A stretch of DNA of 12,364 nucleotides from an uncultured Rikenellaceae bacterium (GTDB lineage: Bacteria; Bacteroidota; Bacteroidia; Bacteroidales; Rikenellaceae), in NCBI GenBank assembly GCA_947074135.1, contig CAMTOL010000041.1:1-12364 (forward strand), in the 5' to 3' direction. Each line of letters begins with the position of its first letter. Within the stretch, counting starts at the first letter, position 1. The notes under the pieces are model-generated. The model saw nothing but the letters and a program-made list of their open reading frames with translations, searched no databases and was not told the DNA's origin. The position numbers were made by a program, and so were the translations under genes. Shown piece after piece: positions 7,372 through 12,364 of the stretch.

Positions 7372-7399
7372 TTCATAATTATTCTTAAATTATGAATTA
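7369..7399 (+). repeat. 12-bp perfect inverted repeat overlapping the serS stop
   Basis: The left arm TAATTCATAATT (7369-7380) and the right arm AATTATGAATTA (7388-7399) are perfect complements around the 7-base loop ATTCTTA. The left arm begins with the serS TAA stop codon itself. The A/T-only composition except for one pair makes the stem weak. It may be a transcript 3'-end stabiliser or a slowing site; read-through to the next gene is likely. Confidence 0.6.
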
Positions 7400-7417
7400 T
7401 GCATTATAAATTAAGAA

Positions 7418-7714
7418 ATGTATATTTATAACATAACATTTGTTGTAGAACCAGATGTCGAAAATGTGTGGTTCGAAAGGTTGCAGAGTGAGTTCTTGCC
7501 ACTCATAGTGGCATACAAAAAGACGCTTTGTAGAGTGCTTAGTGAACGACACGAAGGTAATTTTACATTCTCGCTTCAATTAGAGTGTCAGCAGGTGGGA
7601 GATTATGGCAAACTTAATGAATTGACTAATAAAGTGTGGGGTAAAGAGTGTCAAAGTTTGTTTGGCGAAAAGATATTGTACTTTGCTACATTGATGAAAA
7701 AATTAGAGTTATGA
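7418..7714 (+). CDS. Small DUF4286-like protein of unknown function
   Basis: A 98-residue soluble protein without signal peptide or membrane segment. It opens MYIYNITFVVEPDVENVWF and has a central CRVLSERHEG and a closing GEKILYFATLMKKLEL; this pattern (an N-terminal strand followed by a helix, a middle strand pair, and a C-terminal F-x-TLM) fits the DUF4286 family of small Bacteroidota proteins as I recall it. Its biochemical role is unknown; a ferredoxin-like or dimeric alpha-beta barrel fold is a plausible guess only. Its TGA stop (7712-7714) overlaps the ATG of the glycosidase (7711-7713), giving a 4-base ATGA overlap that suggests coupled translation. No Shine-Dalgarno is seen; AATTAAGAA precedes the ATG. 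Confidence 0.8.
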   Translation: MYIYNITFVVEPDVENVWFERLQSEFLPLIVAYKKTLCRVLSERHEGNFTFSLQLECQQVGDYGKLNELTNKVWGKECQSLFGEKILYFATLMKKLEL

Positions 7715-9279
7715 GAGTTTTAAGAGTTTTTGCAGCTGCTCTAGCTGTAATGACGTTAGTAGCGTCAACAAGTGTTGTGGCGCAAGTTAAGTCAACAGTT
7801 ACATCTGAAACCAATGAACGTTGGTGGGGTGGTTATACAGCATTAGGGGCAATGCTTCCGTTGCTTCAACCAACAGATGAGTACAACTTTGCACGACAAA
7901 ATCTTGGAAATCAGGCTATGCCGTTCTTCGTGTCGAACTATGGTCGCTATATATATATAGATGAGCCTGTAAAATGGAGATATGATGGTAGAATCTTCCA
8001 TTTTGACGCCCCAACAGTAAGTGTAACGGCACTTAAAGTTGGAAAAAACCTTCGAGAAGCATTTGTGCTAGCTGTCAATAAGCATATTAAACCGAGTGGC
8101 GAGATGCCTCCAGCTCCATTTTTCGAAGCGCCTCAATTCAATACCTGGATTGAGATGACTTATAACCAAAATCAAGCGGATATTGAGGCTTATGCAAAGG
8201 CGATTATTGATAATGGGTTTAAGCCCGGAGTTCTGATGATTGACGACAATTGGCAACGTCACTATGGTAGCTTCGATTTTAGAGCCGAGGAGTTCAGCGA
8301 CCCTAAAGCAATGGTCGATAAGTTGCATAATTGGGGATTTAAGGTTATGTTGTGGGTGTGTCCATTTGTTAGTCCCGACTCGCCAACCTATCGTGAACTC
8401 TCTAAGAAAGGCTATTTGATTAAAGATGAAAGTGGTAATCCTATAATTACTAAATGGTGGAATGGGCATAGTGCGCAAGTTGATTTGTTGAACGCTGACG
8501 CGTTGGTTTGGTTCGAAAGTGGATTGAAAGAGCTCCAGAGTAAATATGGTGTTGATGGTTTTAAGTTCGATGCCGGAGATTTTGAATACTATGAAGTTGC
8601 TACTTCGAACAAACAAGCAACTGCTTGGCAAACTCTTGCAAATAAGTTTGAATATTCGGAGCTTAGAGCAGCTTGGCGTGGAGGTGCGCAAAGAACAGTA
8701 CAACGATTGGCGGATAAGAGCTACTCGTGGGAGGCACTTGGAAAGTTGATTCCCGAAATGTTGGCAGCATCGATGCTTGGTTACCCATACACCTGTCCAG
8801 ATATGATTGGTGGTGGCGAATATAGTTCGTTCGAGGGTGTGACTGCTGAAAATTTCAATCAAGAGTTGATGGTACGCTGGGCTCAGGCCTCAGCACTAAT
8901 GCCAATGATGCAGTTCTCGGTTGCGCCTTGGAGAGTACTGTCGCCTGAAAATTTGGCTCACGTAAAAAAAGCGGCTGGACTGCATACCGAAATTGCACCT
9001 TATATTATGGCACTCGCTAAAGAGAGTGCAAAAACAGGTGAACCGATACTTCGACCAATTGAGTATAACTACCCAAAACAGGGATTTGCAGATTGTAATG
9101 ACCAGTTTTTGATTGGGACTAAATTTTTGGTAGCTCCTATCTTGAGTAGTGATGGCAAACGAGTGGTTCGACTTCCTCGTGGAGTGTGGACTGATGACAC
9201 TGGTAAACGTTTCCGTGGTCCAATTGTGATGGAGATTAAAGCAGAGTTGGGTAGAATACCTTACTATGTACACAAATAG
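7711..9279 (+). CDS. Secreted GH31 family glycosidase, MYORG-like
   Basis: A 522-residue exported glycoside hydrolase of clan GH-D type, family GH31. The start at 7711 gives a clean signal peptide (MRVLRVF, hydrophobic core, cut after VVA near residue 24); an upstream in-frame ATG at 7648 would prepend 21 residues from inside the previous gene and spoil it. Residues 26-140 form a reduced beta-domain, then a TIM barrel begins at FNTWIEM. It includes GVLMIDDNWQ (173-182), the nucleophile Asp287 in GVDGFKFDAGD, and the likely acid/base Asp364 in YTCPDMIGG. The FKFDAG and CPDM-GG signatures resemble the MYORG branch, whose human member is an alpha-galactosidase. The substrate here is not predictable. 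At 522 residues it is short for GH31. It has no lipobox, so it is probably periplasmic. Confidence 0.88.
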   Translation: MRVLRVFAAALAVMTLVASTSVVAQVKSTVTSETNERWWGGYTALGAMLPLLQPTDEYNFARQNLGNQAMPFFVSNYGRYIYIDEPVKWRYDGRIFHFDAPTVSVTALKVGKNLREAFVLAVNKHIKPSGEMPPAPFFEAPQFNTWIEMTYNQNQADIEAYAKAIIDNGFKPGVLMIDDNWQRHYGSFDFRAEEFSDPKAMVDKLHNWGFKVMLWVCPFVSPDSPTYRELSKKGYLIKDESGNPIITKWWNGHSAQVDLLNADALVWFESGLKELQSKYGVDGFKFDAGDFEYYEVATSNKQATAWQTLANKFEYSELRAAWRGGAQRTVQRLADKSYSWEALGKLIPEMLAASMLGYPYTCPDMIGGGEYSSFEGVTAENFNQELMVRWAQASALMPMMQFSVAPWRVLSPENLAHVKKAAGLHTEIAPYIMALAKESAKTGEPILRPIEYNYPKQGFADCNDQFLIGTKFLVAPILSSDGKRVVRLPRGVWTDDTGKRFRGPIVMEIKAELGRIPYYVHK

Positions 9280-9288
9280 AGAAATTGT

Positions 9289-10014
9289 ATGAATGTTGAT
9301 ATAATACTTACCCCAATCGAGGCTGAACATAGCAGAATTGAGGGTAAAACGGTTGCCGTAATTGATGTTTTTAGAGCAACGTCGTGTATTTGTACTGCAA
9401 TGGAGTGCGGTGCAAAGAGATTAATTCCACTTACAACGGTAGAACAGAGTGTTGAGATGCGTGATAGATTGGTCGCTGGTGGAGAGAGTGTCTTGTTGGG
9501 AGGTGAACGTAAAATGCTAAGAATTGAGGGTTTTGAACTAGATAATTCGCCTCTAAGCTATAAAGATAAGAGTATTAAAGATGCAACTATCGTGATGAGC
9601 ACAACAAATGGTACTCGATCGTTGGAGCTGGCTGTCGGTAATGATGCTAGTGCGGTCTTTGTGGCTTCGATGCTCAATGCAAAGGCTGCAAGCGAGGCTC
9701 TGTGGGAGTGTGGGCGAGATATAGTGCTTTTCTGTTCGGGACGTGGTAATAGATTCTCGGTCGAAGATACCCTTTGTGCTGGTTATATAGTTTCGTTGTT
9801 GGAACAAAATCATACGGTTGAACTAAGTGATGTGGCTTGGTGGGCAAAAGATGTTTATGAACGTTATGCTGATAATCTAAGAGATGCTATGCAACATAAT
9901 GGACACTATCACAGACTGCTCTCGATGGGAATGGCGGACGATGTGGAGTACTGTCTGCGTAGAGATTTATACAACACCGTGCCTCGTGTTAAAGATGGGG
10001 TAGTGGTGTTATAA
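9289..10014 (+). CDS. comB: 2-phosphosulfolactate phosphatase homologue
   Basis: A 241-residue ComB-family phosphatase. In methanogens and some bacteria ComB removes phosphate from 2-phospho-3-sulfolactate in the coenzyme M and sulfonate routes, in a Mg-dependent manner. Family blocks are visible: VAVIDVFRATS (23-32), LLGGERK (69-75), ELDNSP, MSTTNGT (ending at 109) and the CSGRGNRFSVEDTLCAG block. Length is typical. No comA, comC or other sulfonate gene is in the window, so the natural substrate is not shown by context; one possibility is a sulfonate path towards cysteate and sulfonolipids, known in some Bacteroidota, but this is inference. It begins 9 bases after the glycosidase stop, implying the same transcript. 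It ends with tandem in-frame stops TAA-TAG. Confidence 0.9.
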   Translation: MNVDIILTPIEAEHSRIEGKTVAVIDVFRATSCICTAMECGAKRLIPLTTVEQSVEMRDRLVAGGESVLLGGERKMLRIEGFELDNSPLSYKDKSIKDATIVMSTTNGTRSLELAVGNDASAVFVASMLNAKAASEALWECGRDIVLFCSGRGNRFSVEDTLCAGYIVSLLEQNHTVELSDVAWWAKDVYERYADNLRDAMQHNGHYHRLLSMGMADDVEYCLRRDLYNTVPRVKDGVVVL

Positions 10015-10042
10015 TAGGAAGTGAAATTAATTTTATATAAAA

Positions 10043-11131
10043 ATGTCGGATAATAGATTGATTACAAAATTGGAGGGTATCTTCACGAGGTTTGAAAAGA
10101 TTTCGGAAGAGGTAGTGTCGCCTGAAGCTATGGCGGATATGAAACGATACATTGCCCTTAATAAAGAGTATAAAGAGCTTCAACCAATCATTGAACTCGG
10201 AAATACCTACAAAATCGCACTTTCGAACCTTCAAGAAGCTAAGGATATCTTGGCGAGCGAAAAGGATGAGGATATGCGTGAAATGGCTCGTGGCGAAATC
10301 GATGAGATTGAACCAACGATTGAACCTATGGAGGAGCAAATCAAGCTAATGCTTATTCCTGCCGATCCTCAAGACTCAAAAAATGCGATTCTTGAGATTC
10401 GTGGTGGAGCTGGTGGCGACGAGGCTGCTATCTTTGCTGGCGACCTATTGCGTATGTATCAAAAATTCTGTGAGCGTCGAGGTTGGAAAACGGAGATTAA
10501 TTCAGAGAGTGAAGGAACTGCTGGTGGTTACAAAGAGGTAGTTCTCAAGGTTACTGGCGAGGGTGTTTATGGAATTATGAAGTATGAGTCGGGAGTGCAT
10601 CGTGTACAACGTGTGCCACAAACCGAAACTCAAGGTCGTGTCCATACTTCTGCATCTTCGGTTGCAGTGCTTCCTGAAGCTGAAGAGTTTGATGTTGAGA
10701 TTAAGACTGAAGATATCCGAAAAGATACTTTCTGTGCTAGTGGTCCTGGTGGTCAGTCGGTTAATACTACCTACTCGGCTATTCGCCTAACTCACATTCC
10801 AACAGGTATTGTGGTTCAGTGTCAAGACCAGAAATCACAGCTCAAAAACTATGATAAGGCGTTCGAGGAGTTGCGCACACGTATCTATAACTTGGAGTAT
10901 CAGAAATATTTGGACGAGATTTCGTCGAAGCGTAAGACAATGGTGTCAACTGGTGACCGTTCGGCAAAGATTCGTACGTACAACTATCCTCAAGGACGTA
11001 TGACTGATCATCGTATTGGTTATACTTCTTATAATTTGAGTGCTGTGATGGATGGCGATTTGGACGAGGTAATTGACAAGTTGATTATTGCTGAAAATGC
11101 AGAACGTTTGGCATCGGCACAAGATAATTAA
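10043..11131 (+). CDS. prfA: Peptide chain release factor 1
   Basis: A 362-residue class I release factor that reads UAA and UAG and triggers hydrolysis of peptidyl-tRNA. The catalytic GGQ is at 236-238 in ASGPGGQSVNTTYSAIRLTH. The codon-recognition tripeptide in the PxT position is PQT (192-194, in RVPQTETQGR), which marks it as RF1 and not RF2 (SPF). The N-terminal helical domain (about 1-110) is charged and the C-terminal part carries the RTYNYPQGRMTDHRIG block. Length is normal and no programmed frameshift is needed, unlike RF2. The start lies 28 bases after comB, in an A/T-rich region without a Shine-Dalgarno. It is the last gene before a strong inverted repeat. Confidence 0.96.
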   Translation: MSDNRLITKLEGIFTRFEKISEEVVSPEAMADMKRYIALNKEYKELQPIIELGNTYKIALSNLQEAKDILASEKDEDMREMARGEIDEIEPTIEPMEEQIKLMLIPADPQDSKNAILEIRGGAGGDEAAIFAGDLLRMYQKFCERRGWKTEINSESEGTAGGYKEVVLKVTGEGVYGIMKYESGVHRVQRVPQTETQGRVHTSASSVAVLPEAEEFDVEIKTEDIRKDTFCASGPGGQSVNTTYSAIRLTHIPTGIVVQCQDQKSQLKNYDKAFEELRTRIYNLEYQKYLDEISSKRKTMVSTGDRSAKIRTYNYPQGRMTDHRIGYTSYNLSAVMDGDLDEVIDKLIIAENAERLASAQDN

Positions 11132-11137
11132 TTAAAC

Positions 11138-11214
11138 AAGAGTTGAAAATTACGAATTCATTGATAGACTGCGATAAGTAGATATTAATGATTCGCAGTT
11201 TTTAACTCTTAATT
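11138..11214 (+). terminator. Compound inverted repeat after prfA
   Basis: The outer arms AAGAGTT (11138-11144) and AACTCTT (11204-11210) are perfect complements, with adjoining A and T tracts that extend pairing. Inside, ACTGCGA (11168-11174) pairs with TCGCAGT (11193-11199) perfectly, with an 18-base loop. The GC-containing inner stem is followed at once by a T-run (11199-11203), which fits an intrinsic terminator for the upstream operon. The right arm 11197-11214 matches 6072-6089 at 17 of 18 bases, so this may also belong to a repeat family. It begins 6 bases past the prfA stop. Confidence 0.6.
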
Positions 11215-11241
11215 TTTAAATAACATAATAAAAGGTTGGAG

Positions 11242-12364
11242 ATGAGAATAGGATTTGATGCAAAACGGCTGTTTCGCAACTTTACGGGACTTGGAAACTA
11301 CTCACGAACACTTGTGGGCAATCTCAAAGAACGTTTTACAGAAAATGAATACCTCCTCTTTGCCGAAAAAACCAGCGATAACGCTGAAGCTATAGATTTT
11401 CTGAGCGAAAAATACGAAATAGTTCGCCCCTCTAGCAAATCTCCTCTTTGGCGAGCCAAAGGTATGTGCCGAGATATCAAAGCAACAAACTTGGATATAT
11501 ATCACGGACTGAGCCACGATATGCCTTTTGGAATAGCAAAAACTGGGGTCAAAAGTGTTGTCACTATCCACGATGTGTGCTACAAAACCTTTCCCGATAT
11601 GTTTCCGCTAGTCGAAAGATTGATTTATGGTGTTAAATATAAGCACTCGTGCAAAGTTTCGGATAAGATTATTGCAATATCTGAGAGTACGAAAAGCGAT
11701 ATTGTGAAGTTCTTTGGGGTTGATTCATCAAAAATAGAGGTTATATATCAGGCAATTAACCCTCAATTTTATGAGATGATGCCACTGGACGAAGCTCGCA
11801 AAGTTGTTGATAAATATGGAGTTAGTAGCGATTATATTCTCTATGTAGGCTCTATCAATTCTCGCAAAAATCTGCTCGGAGTTATTCGAGCTCTCGCCAC
11901 TATTGAGCTGGATAAAAGAGTGCCGTTAGTGGTTATTGGTGGTGGTGGTGGTAGCTATCATAAAAAATGTATGGAGGAGATTGAACGACTTGATGTTGCT
12001 GGTTACGTGGAGATAATTGAAGGTGTAAGTTCGATGCGCACTCTTCAAGCGTTTTATACGGCGGCTCGTTGTATGGTCTATCCTTCGTTTTATGAGGGAT
12101 TCGGACTGCCTGTAACCGAGGCTATACTGTCGATGTGTCCAGTTGTGACCTCAAATGTTAGCTCACTGCCAGAGGCTGGGGGTAGCTATGCATTTTATAT
12201 TGACCCCTACGATGATAACCAAATAGGACAGGCTGTCCATCCAGCTCTCTCTCTTGATCAAACCGACCGAGACGAACTAACCTTCCCAGCAAGAGCAGCA
12301 GGGCGCCTCACATTTAATGCCGATACCCTCACTCTGCACGACGAAAAACTCTATCAATCTTTAA
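11242..12364 (+). CDS. GT4-type glycosyltransferase, 3' end cut by the window
   Basis: An open reading frame of 374 codons without a stop before the right edge. It looks like a GT-B fold, retaining GT4 transferase, which would move a sugar from a nucleotide donor to a glycan or lipid-linked acceptor at the cytoplasmic face. The N-terminus MRIGFDAKRLFRNFTGLGNYSRTL (G-rich acceptor-side loop) and VVTIHDVCY (H110, D111) are typical. The C-terminal domain has LYVGSINSRKN (R208, K209 near the donor phosphates) and the EX7E pair E285/E293 in YEGFGLPVTE. GT4 proteins of this type usually end at about 370-385 residues, so only a few codons are probably missing. The ATG is preceded by GGTTGGAG, too close for a standard ribosome-binding site. 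Acceptor and pathway cannot be told; neighbouring polysaccharide genes may lie to the right. Confidence 0.88.
   Translation, partial: MRIGFDAKRLFRNFTGLGNYSRTLVGNLKERFTENEYLLFAEKTSDNAEAIDFLSEKYEIVRPSSKSPLWRAKGMCRDIKATNLDIYHGLSHDMPFGIAKTGVKSVVTIHDVCYKTFPDMFPLVERLIYGVKYKHSCKVSDKIIAISESTKSDIVKFFGVDSSKIEVIYQAINPQFYEMMPLDEARKVVDKYGVSSDYILYVGSINSRKNLLGVIRALATIELDKRVPLVVIGGGGGSYHKKCMEEIERLDVAGYVEIIEGVSSMRTLQAFYTAARCMVYPSFYEGFGLPVTEAILSMCPVVTSNVSSLPEAGGSYAFYIDPYDDNQIGQAVHPALSLDQTDRDELTFPARAAGRLTFNADTLTLHDEKLYQSL

Noticed and set aside
7648..7710. Upstream ATG for the glycosidase, adding 21 residues
   Set aside because: It lies inside the DUF4286 gene and would bury the signal peptide; the ATG at 7711 gives a proper leader and the common ATGA overlap.
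8068..8862. A 264-codon open frame on the minus strand
   Set aside because: It lies fully inside the GH31 gene in antisense, has no recognisable domain, and its amino-acid make-up (rich in Leu, Ile, Ser, Thr and basic residues) is that of a reverse-strand shadow.
9280..9288. A promoter or terminator between the glycosidase and comB
   Set aside because: Nine bases leave no room; ACAA and TTGT arms nearby are too short to matter.
10616..10624. PQT instead of PAT in release factor 1 as a sign of altered stop reading
   Set aside because: The tripeptide is defined as PxT; the middle residue varies among RF1 proteins, and genes here end with normal TAA, TAG and TGA.
11938..11952. Five GGT repeats in the glycosyltransferase
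   Set aside because: They encode the glycine-rich turn common in GT4 proteins before the donor site; the triplet unit also cannot shift the frame.
1..12364. CRISPR array, tRNA, insertion sequence or prophage parts
   Set aside because: No regularly spaced direct repeats, cloverleaf-like segments, transposase or integrase motifs were seen on either strand.

Overview
The window reads as chromosomal DNA from a member of the Bacteroidota, most likely Bacteroidales. This rests on gene content (a ClpP beginning MNDFKKYA and sharing the IIEERQLN block, a degenerate-PPIase trigger factor, a DUF4286-type protein, a SusC-era style TonB receptor signal region), on start codons that mostly lack a usable Shine-Dalgarno sequence, and on a TAnnTTTG-type -7 element in front of tig. 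It is a low-GC, AT-rich-intergenic, gene-dense stretch without rRNA, tRNA, CRISPR or recognisable insertion sequence.

Layout. 1-154 is AT-rich non-coding DNA with hairpins and three T-runs. 155-2284 (minus) is a TonB-dependent outer-membrane receptor. A 237-base divergent region (2285-2521) carries candidate promoters and a leader hairpin. From 2522 onward every gene is on the plus strand: tig (trigger factor), a 285-base gap with several stem-loops, clpP and clpX (stop and start overlap by one base), serS, a small DUF4286-like protein, a secreted GH31 glycosidase (start overlaps the DUF4286 stop), comB (2-phosphosulfolactate phosphatase homologue), prfA (release factor 1), and a GT4-type glycosyltransferase cut by the right edge.

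How they fit together. tig, clpP and clpX form a protein-folding and proteolysis cluster: nascent-chain chaperone, protease chamber and its ATP-driven unfoldase. serS and prfA serve translation. Between those two lie three genes of a different character (DUF4286, exported GH31 glycosidase, ComB) in very tight spacing (4-base overlap, then 9 bases, then 28 bases), so they probably share a transcript.

No clear novel multi-gene system is visible. The most unusual structure is in the non-coding DNA: three inverted repeats that include or abut the stop codons of clpX, serS and prfA, two of them sharing an almost identical 18-base right arm; a 10-bp stem in the tig leader; and a small hairpin present at 72-91 and 4031-4050 whose differences include a compensatory base-pair change. 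The comB/GH31 pairing and the atypical TonB-receptor N-terminus and insertion are the protein-level points worth a second look.
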